Below the pieces are notes generated by a model that searched no databases, was not told where the DNA came from, and saw only the letters and a program-made list of their open reading frames with translations. Below, in pieces: positions 17,862 to 28,218 of a DNA stretch of 64,000 bases (positions are counted from its first letter, which is position 1; each line of letters starts with the position of its first letter). The stretch comes from RGIG2041 sp045652745 (GTDB lineage: Bacteria > Bacillota > Clostridia > UBA1381 > UMGS1253), in contig JAZRUW010000003.1 in assembly GCA_045652745.1 (NCBI GenBank), positions 1 through 64,000 on the forward strand. The letters are read 5' to 3'. The translations under genes and the position numbers were made by a program.

Positions 17862-18021
17862 ATTTATACCCCTTTCTTAAAACTCTATATAGCGCTTTAC
17901 TGTTTTACCTTTGTTATACGTATGAAATTTCGACCGAAACTCCGTAATATAATCCGCCAATTGCACACTTTCCGTCACCAATATATAAATTCATTATACC
18001 ATCACGCATAATAACACCTGC

Positions 18022-20847
18022 TCACAATATCTTTTTAAGATAAGCCCCCGTAGCAGAACCCGCACATTTTGCAACCGTTTCAGGCGTACCGCAACATAGA
18101 ACTTCCCCGCCAGCGTCTCCACCTTCCGGTCCGAGATCAATAATATAATCCGCTGTTTTAATTACATCCATATTATGCTCGATAACCAACATAGTATTGC
18201 CGTTATCTAACAGACGTTGCAATACGTCAAGCAACCTGTGCACATCCGCAATATGCAAACCGGTCGTCGGCTCATCTAAGATATAAATTGTCTTCCCTGT
18301 AGAACGTTTACAAAGTTCCGTTGCCAATTTCACGCGCTGCGCTTCGCCGCCGGAAAGTGTGGTGGATGGCTGGCCAAGTTTTATATAACCAAGACCGACA
18401 TCATACAGGGTTTGAATTTTCTTTGCGATTTTCGGTATGTTTTCAAAGAAGGACAGCGCCTCTTCCACCGTCATTTCCAAGACCTCATGGATATTTTTTC
18501 CTTTATATTTCACTTCAAGGGTTTCCTTGGAATAACGCTTGCCTTTACACACTTCGCACGGCACATAAACATCCGGCAAGAAATTCATTTCGATTTGAAT
18601 AATACCGTCACCGCTGCACGCTTCACAACGCCCGCCTTTTACATTAAAACTAAATCTGCCGGCATTATAACCGCGCATTTTTGCTTCTACCGTGCCTGCA
18701 AACAAATCACGAATATCCGAAAACAGACCTGTATATGTGGCGGGATTGGAACGCGGTGTTCTCCCAATCGGCGACTGGTCAATGTTGATGACCTTATCTA
18801 AATGCTCCAAACCTTTAATTTGTTTCACTTTTCCGTTTTTAGTTTTCGCACGGTTCAATTCACGAGCCAGATATTTAAACAATATCTCATTGACCAAGGA
18901 AGACTTTCCCGAACCCGAAACACCGGTCACGCATGTAAATGTTCCAAGTGGAATTTTCACATTTACAGATTTTAAATTGTTTTCTTCTGCACCGATGACT
19001 TCCAAGTATGCACCGTTTCCTTTTCTGCGCTCACTCGGCACCAAAATAGATTTTCTCCCGCTCAGATAATCGCCGGTATGCGAGCCAACGACCGCTTTAA
19101 TTTCTTCTACATTTCCTTGCGCAACAATTTCTCCGCCGTGTATCCCTGCCCCCGGACCGACATCCACAATGTGGTCCGCCGCATACATGGTATCTTCGTC
19201 GTGTTCAACTACAATCAAAGTATTGCCGGCATCGCGCAAACGTTTTAAAGTTGCAATCAATTTTTCATTATCCCGTTGGTGCAAACCAATACTCGGCTCG
19301 TCTAAAATGTACAGCACGCCAACCAAGCCGGAGCCGATCTGCGTCGCCAGACGGATGCGTTGTGATTCACCGCCGGAAAGCGTTCCGGCACTTCTGGAAA
19401 GTGTCAGATATCCAAGGCCGACATCTTTTAAAAACTGTAATCGGCTCATGATTTCTTTTATAATTTGATTGCCGATTTTTTCTTCGCGTTCTGTCAGCTT
19501 TAAATTTTCAAAAAAAGCGATTTCCTGAACAACAGACAAGTCACACAATTCAATTATATTCAAGCCACCAACCGTCACTGCAAGAATTTGCGGTTTTAAA
19601 CGTCTGCCGTCACAACTGCCGCATGCATGGTTGGTCATATAACCCTCAATCTCCGACCTTGCCCAATCCGATGTTGTTTCACGGTATCTGCGTTGCAGAT
19701 TATTGACTAAACCTTCAAAATCGGTATAATACTCACTTTTACCGTGTTTTCCCTTGTATTCTACCAGCACTTGCTCACCGTTCGTACCGAAGAGCATAAT
19801 GTTTTTTGCCTGCTCGCTCAAATCTTTAAACGGAACATCCAAACTGAAATTATAAGTTCTTGCGAGCGCACGATAATACGAAGCGGCAATACTGTCCTCA
19901 ATGTGTGGCGCCATCCAGCCACTGATTGCAACCGCACCTTCCAAAATGCTCTTATTTTCATCACGTACTACCAAATCCGGGTCCACCTTCATGGTAAAAC
20001 CGAGACCGTCGCACTCTGGACATGCTCCAAAAGGCGAGTTAAACGAAAACGAACGCGGCGTTAATTCTTCCATGTTGATTCCGCAATCTTCACACGCATA
20101 ATTTTGTGAAAACAGCATATCTTCACCATCAAGCACAGATACAATTACAAGACCGTTGCCGATTTTGAGCGCAGCCTCAATAGAATCCGCAAGACGGCGG
20201 CGAATGTCCGGTTTCATTATAATTCTGTCTACAACGATTTCTATCGTATGCTTTTTATTTTTATCCAGTTCTATATTTTCGGACAAATCATATATATTAC
20301 CGTCTACGCGCACGCGCACATAGCCGCCCTTTTTCGCATCCGAAAAAACTTTTTGATGTTCACCTTTTTTTGCACGCACAACCGGCGCAAGAATCATAAG
20401 TTTCGTTTGCTCAGGCAGCACAAGAACACTTTCAATAATCTGGTCTACAGTTTGCTTAGAAATCTCTTTGCCGCAAACCGGACAGTGCGGAATTCCGATA
20501 TGTGCATACAACAGACGAAAGTAATCGTAAATTTCCGTAACCGTACCAACCGTGGAACGCGGATTCTTATTTGTGGTCTTTTGGTCAATGCTGATTGCGG
20601 GCGAAAGACCTTCAATCAGGTCAACATCCGGCTTATCCATTCTTCCGAGAAACATTCTTGCATATGAAGACAAAGACTCAATATATCGCCTCTGCCCTTC
20701 AGCGTAAATGGTATCAAAAGCCAGAGAAGATTTACCCGAACCGCTAAGACCGGTTACAACAACCAGTTTATCTCTCGGTATGGTTACGTCAATATTTTTT
20801 AAATTGTGCACGCGTGCACCTTTAATCACAATATTATCTTTACCCAT
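18022..20847 (-). CDS. uvrA: Excinuclease ABC subunit A
   Basis: 941 residues, full-length. Two ABC ATPase modules with Walker A GLSGSGKSS near residue 32 and GVSGSGKSS in the second half, two LSGGE signature motifs, and zinc-binding pairs (CEDCG with CPECDG, CEACSG with CEVCKG). It recognises bulky DNA damage and loads UvrB. The ATG overlaps the uvrB stop by 8 bases (ATGGGTAA), so the two are translationally coupled. Confidence 0.97.
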   Translation of the reverse strand: MGKDNIVIKGARVHNLKNIDVTIPRDKLVVVTGLSGSGKSSLAFDTIYAEGQRRYIESLSSYARMFLGRMDKPDVDLIEGLSPAISIDQKTTNKNPRSTVGTVTEIYDYFRLLYAHIGIPHCPVCGKEISKQTVDQIIESVLVLPEQTKLMILAPVVRAKKGEHQKVFSDAKKGGYVRVRVDGNIYDLSENIELDKNKKHTIEIVVDRIIMKPDIRRRLADSIEAALKIGNGLVIVSVLDGEDMLFSQNYACEDCGINMEELTPRSFSFNSPFGACPECDGLGFTMKVDPDLVVRDENKSILEGAVAISGWMAPHIEDSIAASYYRALARTYNFSLDVPFKDLSEQAKNIMLFGTNGEQVLVEYKGKHGKSEYYTDFEGLVNNLQRRYRETTSDWARSEIEGYMTNHACGSCDGRRLKPQILAVTVGGLNIIELCDLSVVQEIAFFENLKLTEREEKIGNQIIKEIMSRLQFLKDVGLGYLTLSRSAGTLSGGESQRIRLATQIGSGLVGVLYILDEPSIGLHQRDNEKLIATLKRLRDAGNTLIVVEHDEDTMYAADHIVDVGPGAGIHGGEIVAQGNVEEIKAVVGSHTGDYLSGRKSILVPSERRKGNGAYLEVIGAEENNLKSVNVKIPLGTFTCVTGVSGSGKSSLVNEILFKYLARELNRAKTKNGKVKQIKGLEHLDKVINIDQSPIGRTPRSNPATYTGLFSDIRDLFAGTVEAKMRGYNAGRFSFNVKGGRCEACSGDGIIQIEMNFLPDVYVPCEVCKGKRYSKETLEVKYKGKNIHEVLEMTVEEALSFFENIPKIAKKIQTLYDVGLGYIKLGQPSTTLSGGEAQRVKLATELCKRSTGKTIYILDEPTTGLHIADVHRLLDVLQRLLDNGNTMLVIEHNMDVIKTADYIIDLGPEGGDAGGEVLCCGTPETVAKCAGSATGAYLKKIL

Positions 20848-22810
20848 CTAAATTCACCTTTAATTTAATCTCTAAGATTTTATCACGCAGATATGCCGCA
20901 CGTTCAAAATCCAGATTCTTAACCGCTAAATTCATTTCTTCCGTCAATTCAAAAATCTGCTCTTTTGCCCTTGAAATATCCGTTTCTACTTCAGCATCAT
21001 CGGCCTTATAGACTTTTGTCGCCTCAATAACTTCGCGGATGGATTTAATAATTGTTTTCGGCACAATCCCATGCGCCTCGTTATACACTTGTTGCAGAGC
21101 ACGGCGACGGTTCGTTTCATTAATGGCACGTTGCATAGATTCCGTAATGTTCTCCGCATACATAATAACTTGACCCTGAGCATTTCTGGCCGCGCGTCCT
21201 ATCGTTTGTATGAGCGAAGTTTCATTACGCAAAAATCCTTCCTTGTCCGCGTCCAATATAGCTACAAGCGACACTTCCGGCAAGTCCAGGCCCTCACGAA
21301 GCAGGTTGATCCCAACTAGCACATCATACACACCGCTACGCAAATCGTTAATAATTTTCATTCTGTCAATCGTATGGACATCCGAATGCATATACGTAAC
21401 TTTGATGCCAAGCTCTTCCATGTACGCCGTTAAGTCCTCCGCCATGCGTTTCGTCATCGTTGTTACTAATACACGTTCAGAACGTTCTGCGCGTTTGTTG
21501 ACTTCACCAATTAAATCTTCAATCTGTGTTTTGACCGGACGGACAAAAATCTCCGGATCCAACAAACCGGTCGGACGTATAACCTGTTCTACAATTTGGG
21601 CAGAATGGTTTTGTTCGTAAATTGCCGGCGTAGCCGACACAAATACCACCTGATGAATATGCTCTTCAAATTCCTCGAAATTGAGTGGTCTGTTGTCATA
21701 CGCAGACGGCAAGCGAAAACCATAGTCAACCAGGGATTGTTTTCGTGAGCGGTCGCCGGCATACATCGCACGCACCTGTGGTATTGTTACATGCGACTCG
21801 TCAACAATCAGCAAAAAATCTTCCGGAAAATAATCCATAAGTGTAAACGGTGCGGAGCCGGCAGTTCTGCCACTGATATGTCTGGAATAGTTTTCTATGC
21901 CGGAACAAAACCCGACCTCGCGCATCATTTCAATATCATACTTGGTGCGTTGCGCAATTCTCTGCGCTTCAACCAATTTGTTCTGACTTTCAAAATAAGC
22001 AACACGTTCTTCAAGTTCAGCCTCAATCGCCTCAATCGCCTGTTCCATCTTCTCTTTCGTCGTTACATAGTGAGAAGCCGGAAAAATTACACAGTGTTCA
22101 CGCAAGCCGACAATTTCACCGGTCAAAGCGTTGATTTCGGATATGCGGTCAATTGTATCTCCGAAGAATTCTACGCGAATTGCATTTTCGCCTTGATCCG
22201 ATGGAAAAATCTCCACAGTATCGCCACGGACACGGAATTTACTTCTCGAAAAATCAATGTCATTTCTTTCATACTGAATTTCAATTAATCGGTGCATAAC
22301 CTCATCCGGACTCTTATCCATGCCCACACGAAGCGAAAGCACTAAAGTATTATAGTCAATCGGGTCACCGAGACCGTATATGCACGATACGCTCGCCACA
22401 ATAATGACATCCTTGCGCTCAAACAAGGCCGCCGTCGCACTGTGGCGGAGTTTGTCTATCTCATCATTTACAGATGAATCCTTTTCGATATACGTATCTG
22501 TATTCGGAATATACGCTTCCGGCTGATAATAATCGTAATAACTAACAAAATACTCCACCGCACTATTCGGAAAAAAGGCTTTAAATTCACTGCAAAGCTG
22601 CGCCGCAAGCGTTTTATTGTGCGCCAAAACAAGCGTAGGTTTGTTGACCTGCGCTATGACATTCGCCATCGTAAACGTTTTACCTGAGCCTGTTACACCC
22701 AAAAGCGTTTGCCCCTGATATCCGCTTAGAATACCTTCGGATAGTTGCGCAATCGCTTTCGGCTGATCGCCCGTCGGCGCATATTCAGATACAATCTGAA
22801 ACTGATTCAT
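20840..22810 (-). CDS. uvrB: Excinuclease ABC subunit B
   Basis: 656 residues with Walker A GVTGSGKTFT, the beta-hairpin region (VSYYDYYQPEAYIP), DESH box and a C-terminal UVR motif (EEMNLAVKNLDFERAAYLRD) that contacts UvrC. The start is set at 22810 because GGAG lies 7 bases upstream; the frame can be read to 22822 without a ribosome site. Helicase motifs are intact. I saw no LexA-type box (GAAC-N4-GTTC) between 22811 and 22927. Confidence 0.97.
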   Translation of the reverse strand: MNQFQIVSEYAPTGDQPKAIAQLSEGILSGYQGQTLLGVTGSGKTFTMANVIAQVNKPTLVLAHNKTLAAQLCSEFKAFFPNSAVEYFVSYYDYYQPEAYIPNTDTYIEKDSSVNDEIDKLRHSATAALFERKDVIIVASVSCIYGLGDPIDYNTLVLSLRVGMDKSPDEVMHRLIEIQYERNDIDFSRSKFRVRGDTVEIFPSDQGENAIRVEFFGDTIDRISEINALTGEIVGLREHCVIFPASHYVTTKEKMEQAIEAIEAELEERVAYFESQNKLVEAQRIAQRTKYDIEMMREVGFCSGIENYSRHISGRTAGSAPFTLMDYFPEDFLLIVDESHVTIPQVRAMYAGDRSRKQSLVDYGFRLPSAYDNRPLNFEEFEEHIHQVVFVSATPAIYEQNHSAQIVEQVIRPTGLLDPEIFVRPVKTQIEDLIGEVNKRAERSERVLVTTMTKRMAEDLTAYMEELGIKVTYMHSDVHTIDRMKIINDLRSGVYDVLVGINLLREGLDLPEVSLVAILDADKEGFLRNETSLIQTIGRAARNAQGQVIMYAENITESMQRAINETNRRRALQQVYNEAHGIVPKTIIKSIREVIEATKVYKADDAEVETDISRAKEQIFELTEEMNLAVKNLDFERAAYLRDKILEIKLKVNLDG

Positions 22811-22927
22811 ACCCTTCTCCATATACGTATAAATTCATAAAATTACTCTAGCCGTTCATAATAGTATAACACACTTTGCACCAAATTAGCAAGCAAATTC
22901 ATCTGAGATTCACAAAAAGTACACAAA

Positions 22928-22956
22928 TAAAAATTGTGCCCTAAGGCACAATTTTA
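22928..22956 (-). terminator. Terminator after the PrsA-like gene
   Basis: AAAATTGTGCC pairs with GGCACAATTTT, a palindrome with a T-run on minus. Confidence 0.85.
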
Positions 22957-22966
22957 AATTTAAAAA

Positions 22967-24004
22967 TTACGATTTAATTTTATCCAAAACTTTTGTGTTC
23001 TTCTCTACCTTTGCCTCTGCAACCCATTGATCCTTCACCATTGCATTAAAACGCTCGTAAGCAACTTCAGCTTTGAGCTGGTCTTTCACGTCTTCATATG
23101 CATCAAAGGTCTCCTGCGACGGCAATCTCTTGATAATATGATAACCGTACTCCGTTTCCACAAGACCGCTCACTTCGCCGACTTCCAATGCATATGCACC
23201 GTCATCAAATGCCTGAACAAACTGGCGGTCATTATGCGTAAAGCTGTAGCCGTCATAAGATACTTCACCGTCTTCCGAGTATTCTCTCATCAGTTTCTCG
23301 AAATCTTCACCGGCATTAACACGGTCCAAAAGCTTCTGTGCTTCTGCTTTCGCTTCATCCTTTGTCCTTTCGATACCTTTTGTAGGATCACTGAACAGCA
23401 CAAGAATATGCTTTGCAAAAATGGAATTTGCATAAAATTCATTCTTCAGATTCTCGTACTGAGCCTGCAATTCCTCTTCGGAAACATTGTTGAGGGCTTC
23501 ATCTTCCATTACATACTTTTGCTGCAACTTGGATGCAACCATAATCTTTTTGAGCAAACCTTTAACAGAGTCTTTTGTTACCTGACACTTAGAAAGCTGT
23601 TTGTTAAACGCTTCTGCGCCGCCGTACTGTTCAACCAGTGCATTGTAGTTGCCATCCACGTAGGAAAGCTCCTCTGCAGTTAAACTAACCCCTTCCGCTT
23701 CGGCTTTTTGCGCCTGCACCCAAATCAATACGATTTCATCAATCGTTTTGTCCTTAGCTACATCAATCGCTTTGCGGTTGTCAATTTCCTCGGTCTTCCA
23801 CTTTTCTGCATCTGCCGCATCAAAACCGATGGCATTTGCAATTTCACCTTTAAAAGACTCGAGCATGAAATTAAACTCGCCGCCGGTTACAGTTTCACCG
23901 TTAATGGTCAATACCTCACTCACATCAACAACTTCACAGCCGGAAAAAGTACCAACTAAAAACAGCAAAGAAAGAATTACACTTAAAATTGCGCTCTTTT
24001 TCAT
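22967..24004 (-). CDS. PrsA-like peptidyl-prolyl isomerase lipoprotein (parvulin/SurA family)
   Basis: 345 residues. A lipoprotein signal peptide ends at FSGC (Cys near residue 23), so the protein should be lipid-anchored outside the membrane. A SurA-like N-terminal chaperone region is followed by a parvulin domain (AKHILVLFSDP through YGYHIIKRL). It likely helps fold secreted proteins. It lies 57 bases after mfd and ends with its own terminator. The canonical lipobox Leu is replaced by Phe, which is tolerated. Confidence 0.85.
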   Translation of the reverse strand: MKKSAILSVILSLLFLVGTFSGCEVVDVSEVLTINGETVTGGEFNFMLESFKGEIANAIGFDAADAEKWKTEEIDNRKAIDVAKDKTIDEIVLIWVQAQKAEAEGVSLTAEELSYVDGNYNALVEQYGGAEAFNKQLSKCQVTKDSVKGLLKKIMVASKLQQKYVMEDEALNNVSEEELQAQYENLKNEFYANSIFAKHILVLFSDPTKGIERTKDEAKAEAQKLLDRVNAGEDFEKLMREYSEDGEVSYDGYSFTHNDRQFVQAFDDGAYALEVGEVSGLVETEYGYHIIKRLPSQETFDAYEDVKDQLKAEVAYERFNAMVKDQWVAEAKVEKNTKVLDKIKS

Positions 24005-24060
24005 ATTTATCTTCCCTTCCTATGCAACTTATAATGACTTGTGTATATTATAACAGCAAA

Positions 24061-27000
24061 TTACACTGACTGCAATTCTTTCATGCGTTGTAATATAAAC
24101 TTAATATTCTGCATTTTTTCGTCCGAGGATAGTTTTTTTGTTTTATACAGCAGATAAGGACGTTCACCCGCCGAGAACAGCATTTCACCGTTATATTCAC
24201 CGGCGACAGTCAAAATCACTTTCATATCCGCGTTTGCGGCATCAAAGCGAAGAAAAACGCCATCGGATTTCTCTGTAATTTCTGTTATTTTTAAATCTTT
24301 TGCATACGCTTTAATCAGCGCAACATCCAAGACACCGAGCACCGGTTTCGGCATATCGCCGAAACGGTCTTCGAGTTCTTCCTCCACCGCGTATCTGTCC
24401 TGTAAATCCGTTATTGCCGCAATACGCTTATACATATCAATGCGGATCTCCTGGCTATGGATATAGTTTTCCGGAATATGCGCGCTGACATGAAAATCAA
24501 TGGACGTTTCAAAGTTTACTTCCGGTGCTTTACCACTCAGTTCGTCCACACTTTCTTTGAGCAACTTGCAATACATATCGTAGCCGACAGCATCCATATG
24601 TCCGTGTTGCTGTTCCCCAAGCAAATTGCCCGCACCGCGGATTTCCAAGTCGCGCATTGCGATTTTAAAGCCGGAGCCAAACTCCGTAAACTCACGGATG
24701 GCACTTAGTCGCTTTAATGCAACCTCACTCATGACATAGCTTTTGCTGTAAGTCAAATAAGCATAAGCCAAACGGTTGGAGCGGCCTACGCGACCACGCA
24801 GCTGATAGAGCTGCGCAAGACCCATTTTGTCCGCGTTTTCAATGATAATTGTATTTACATTGGATATGTCCAGACCGGTTTCAATAATCGTCGTACATAC
24901 CAATACATTTGTTTCTCCCTCCATAAAATCGTACATGACACGCTCAAGGGCTTCCTCGCCCATTTTTCCGTGTCCGATACCGATTTTAGCTTCGGGAATC
25001 AAGTTTTGAATTTGACTTGCCTTGGTATGGATACCGTTTACGCGGTTAAACAAATAGTACACCTGACCGCCGCGCGCAAGTTCCTTTTTTATCGCATCAG
25101 CAATCACCCGTTCATCATGCTCCATTACATAAGTCTGCACCGGATAACGGTTTTGCGGCGGTTGAGTAATTACGCTCATATCACGAATGTTAACCATTGC
25201 CATATGAAGCGTTCGCGGAATCGGCGTTGCAGTCAAAGTCAAAACATCCACATTCTTGCGAATTTCTTTCAGCTTCTCTTTGTGCGCAACACCAAAACGT
25301 TGCTCTTCATCAATGATAAGCAGTCCCAAATCACGAAATTCCAAGTCTTTTTGCAATATACGGTGTGTACCGATAATGACATCTATTTCACCCGTCTTTA
25401 ATTTTTCAATAATTTTCTTTTGCTCGGCAGGTGTTCTGAATCTTGAAAGCATTTCTACTTTTATCGGATATGCCTGCATACGCTGCATAAACGTATTGTA
25501 ATGCTGCATTGCAAGAATGGTCGTTGGCACTAAATACGCCACCTGTTTGGAATCCATAACCGCTTTGAACGCGGCGCGAATGGCAACCTCTGTTTTTCCG
25601 TAGCCGACATCGCCGCAAAGCAAACGGTCCATCGGCCGTTCTGCTTCCATATCCTTTTTAACTTCTTCTATGCTGCGCAATTGGTCCGGCGTTTCCGTAT
25701 AACCAAATCCATCCTCAAATTCACGTTGCCATAGTGTATCCGGCGCAAATGCATGCCCTTTCAGGCGCGAACGCTCACCGTAAAGTTGTATTAAGTACTG
25801 CGCAAGCTCCGACGTGGAAGCTTTTACGCGCGCTTTCGTCTTACCCCAATCTGTGCCGCCGAGTTTATTTACTTTAACATGCTTATCGGTGCCGCCGATA
25901 TATTTAAACAACATATCCAGTTGCTCAACAGGCACATATAAATTATCCGTTCCCTGATAGGATACTTTCAAATAATCCTTAACAACGCCCTCAACCGTCA
26001 GTTTTACAATACCTTCGTATTTGCCGATACCGTGCGCCTGATGCACAACATAGTCGCCCGGCTGAATATCTGCAAACGAACGGATTCTGTTTGCACCGTC
26101 CGGTACAGAAGAACGTTTACTTCTTCTTTTTTCTTCATAAAATACCTCTCGGTCGCTGATGAGCACAAATCCTATATCCGAATACAAAAATCCGCTGGAC
26201 AAGCTGCCTGTACTAACCGACAAAACGCCTTCGTGAAACGTTTCAGGTGTCTTAATATATACACATTCTATATTTTCATTATTCAGTTCCGTAGAAAAGC
26301 TTTCCGCGCGCGAAGATGCCCCTGCCAACAACAGCACTGTCGCACCGTCGCGATGGTATTCCGCCAAATCTTCTTTTAAAAAGTCCATCTTACCGTGAAA
26401 GCTGTTCATCGAACGCGACAACAAGTTATAGGAAGCCGTCGGTCGAAAATCAGCCGCAGATGACTGAATCGAGGAAAGTGTAAGCACTTGTTTTTCAAGG
26501 AGCCGCTTAACTACTGTTTTATATTCCGCCCACAAACCTTTGGTTTTCGGCAAGATTAATCCGCGTTCCATCAACTCGCTGAGCACTTCCGACATCTCAA
26601 TCTCTGCCGATTTCGCATTTTGCGATACCATTTTCGGTTCATCCACAAAAACATACGCATCATCAAAATAATCAACTAAGGTTGAAATTTCGGGATAAAT
26701 CTTATGAATATATCTGTCCGATGATGCAAAGTAATACTTTTCAGAAAAGTTTTCTATATCTGCGCGCAATCTGTTGCACACATCTTCATTTTCTTTTTTC
26801 TCATAACGTTTGAGTTCTTTTTTTAACGCGCAAATAATGCCGTCCAACTGCTCTTGGTCGTAAATAGTTTCTCTACAGATGATCACTTCGGCATGTTCAA
26901 TTTTCTCAATCGAAACTTGCGTAGAAACATCAAAAAAGCGAATAGAATCGACTTCATCATCGAAAAATTCAATGCGTAACGGTGCATCATAATTCGGCGT

Positions 27001-27546
27001 AAACACATCTAAAATCCCGCCGCGAAGCGAAAATTGACCAATGCCTTCTACCGTGTCACATCTTTCATACCCCATGGTTATCAATTTTACAGACAATAAT
27101 TCCAAATCATATACAGCGCCAAGTTCAAAGTCAAGTACATTTGAAAAAAACACCTTCGGTGGTACTGTATACTGTAAAAGCGCTTCAATGCTTGTAACAA
27201 CAATTGTGTCCTCGCGTTTCAAAATTTCATATAAAGCCAACAGGCGTGAAAATACCGTTTCACGACTTACGCTGTCCACCTCATGGTATATATAATCTTT
27301 GCGCACAAAAAGCTGTACGCGCATGCCCGAAAAAAATTTTAAATCCTCATAAAACTTTTTAGATTCATAATCAGAATTTAAAACTACCAGTGCTTTTTTT
27401 AGCTTTTCGTGCATAAAACTCGCTAAAAAGTGTGCCTTTTGCGCCGTGTTGGAGCAAAGCACGTTCACCGGAGATACACCTTGCTTAACCGTATTCATTA
27501 TTTGATTATACACTGCGCTCTCGCGCAACAAATTTAAAATATGCAC
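24061..27546 (-). CDS. mfd: Transcription-repair coupling factor Mfd
   Basis: 1161 residues. A UvrB-like N-terminal module, a CarD-like RNA polymerase interaction domain (GDYVVHQAHGIGKYEG), a RecG-like translocase with Walker A GDVGYGKTE and DEEQRFG, and the C-terminal TRCF domain. It releases stalled RNA polymerase and recruits UvrA. The start is taken as the GTG at 27546, with GGAGG eight bases upstream; an earlier GTG at 27555 overlaps the ribosome site. Full-length. Confidence 0.96.
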   Translation of the reverse strand: MHILNLLRESAVYNQIMNTVKQGVSPVNVLCSNTAQKAHFLASFMHEKLKKALVVLNSDYESKKFYEDLKFFSGMRVQLFVRKDYIYHEVDSVSRETVFSRLLALYEILKREDTIVVTSIEALLQYTVPPKVFFSNVLDFELGAVYDLELLSVKLITMGYERCDTVEGIGQFSLRGGILDVFTPNYDAPLRIEFFDDEVDSIRFFDVSTQVSIEKIEHAEVIICRETIYDQEQLDGIICALKKELKRYEKKENEDVCNRLRADIENFSEKYYFASSDRYIHKIYPEISTLVDYFDDAYVFVDEPKMVSQNAKSAEIEMSEVLSELMERGLILPKTKGLWAEYKTVVKRLLEKQVLTLSSIQSSAADFRPTASYNLLSRSMNSFHGKMDFLKEDLAEYHRDGATVLLLAGASSRAESFSTELNNENIECVYIKTPETFHEGVLSVSTGSLSSGFLYSDIGFVLISDREVFYEEKRRSKRSSVPDGANRIRSFADIQPGDYVVHQAHGIGKYEGIVKLTVEGVVKDYLKVSYQGTDNLYVPVEQLDMLFKYIGGTDKHVKVNKLGGTDWGKTKARVKASTSELAQYLIQLYGERSRLKGHAFAPDTLWQREFEDGFGYTETPDQLRSIEEVKKDMEAERPMDRLLCGDVGYGKTEVAIRAAFKAVMDSKQVAYLVPTTILAMQHYNTFMQRMQAYPIKVEMLSRFRTPAEQKKIIEKLKTGEIDVIIGTHRILQKDLEFRDLGLLIIDEEQRFGVAHKEKLKEIRKNVDVLTLTATPIPRTLHMAMVNIRDMSVITQPPQNRYPVQTYVMEHDERVIADAIKKELARGGQVYYLFNRVNGIHTKASQIQNLIPEAKIGIGHGKMGEEALERVMYDFMEGETNVLVCTTIIETGLDISNVNTIIIENADKMGLAQLYQLRGRVGRSNRLAYAYLTYSKSYVMSEVALKRLSAIREFTEFGSGFKIAMRDLEIRGAGNLLGEQQHGHMDAVGYDMYCKLLKESVDELSGKAPEVNFETSIDFHVSAHIPENYIHSQEIRIDMYKRIAAITDLQDRYAVEEELEDRFGDMPKPVLGVLDVALIKAYAKDLKITEITEKSDGVFLRFDAANADMKVILTVAGEYNGEMLFSAGERPYLLYKTKKLSSDEKMQNIKFILQRMKELQSV

Positions 27547-27569
27547 TTTGCTCACCTCCGTCGAACAGC

Positions 27570-28145
27570 TTATAATTTAACCGTTACATTATACTTTCCT
27601 GCTGCTGCATCTGCGCCTTCTCGAATAATGCAACTTAAGATATCCGGTACTTTCTCAATAATTTTTTCTAAAATTGAAATTTCTTCTTTAGAAAATCTCC
27701 CCAGCACATGGCCTACGAGATTTTCACCTTCCCCGGGCGGCATACCGATGCCGATACGAATACGCGAAAAATTATCACTTGTCAACTGATATATGATGGA
27801 TTTCATACCATTATGCCCACCGTCCGAACCTTTTTTGCGGATACGCACCGAGCCGGGTGCAAGTGCTTTATCATCATAAATCACTATAATATTTTCGGGC
27901 GGAATTTTATAAAACGACGCAATTTCACGAATGCTTTCGCCACTCAGATTCATAAAAGTCTGCGGTTTTGCAAGCAAGACTTTTTCCCCAGCAATGCTAC
28001 ACTCACCCAAAAGCGCTTTGTGTTTAATTTTGTTAATTTTTGTATGATAGAAATCGGCCAAATAATCCAGCGTTTCAAATCCGATATTATGGCGTGTCAT
28101 TCTATATTTATCACCTGGGTTACCCAGACCGGCAACTAAATACAT
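27570..28145 (-). CDS. pth: Peptidyl-tRNA hydrolase
   Basis: 191 residues starting MYLVAGLGNPGDKYRMTRHNIG, with the catalytic His in RHNIGF, FMNLSGE and SDGGHNGMKSI. It recycles peptidyl-tRNA. The start at 28145 follows AAAGGAGG; longer frames run back into the prs terminator. It is followed by mfd after 23 bases, a gene order (prs-pth-mfd) common in Firmicutes. Confidence 0.95.
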   Translation of the reverse strand: MYLVAGLGNPGDKYRMTRHNIGFETLDYLADFYHTKINKIKHKALLGECSIAGEKVLLAKPQTFMNLSGESIREIASFYKIPPENIIVIYDDKALAPGSVRIRKKGSDGGHNGMKSIIYQLTSDNFSRIRIGIGMPPGEGENLVGHVLGRFSKEEISILEKIIEKVPDILSCIIREGADAAAGKYNVTVKL

Positions 28146-28167
28146 ATCGCTCCTCCTTTTTACAACA

Positions 28168-28201
28168 AAAAGGTCAGGCAATAACTACCTAACCTTTTTA
28201 A
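28168..28201 (-). terminator. Terminator between prs and pth
   Basis: AAAAAGGTTAGG pairs with CCTGACCTTTTT (one mismatch), followed on minus by T residues. Some read-through probably supplies pth. Confidence 0.78.
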
Positions 28202-28218
28202 ATATGTACTCAAATCAA

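Noticed and set aside
22811..22927. LexA/DinR box before uvrB
   Set aside because: No GAAC-N4-GTTC or close variant could be found; only a GAAC half-site is present.
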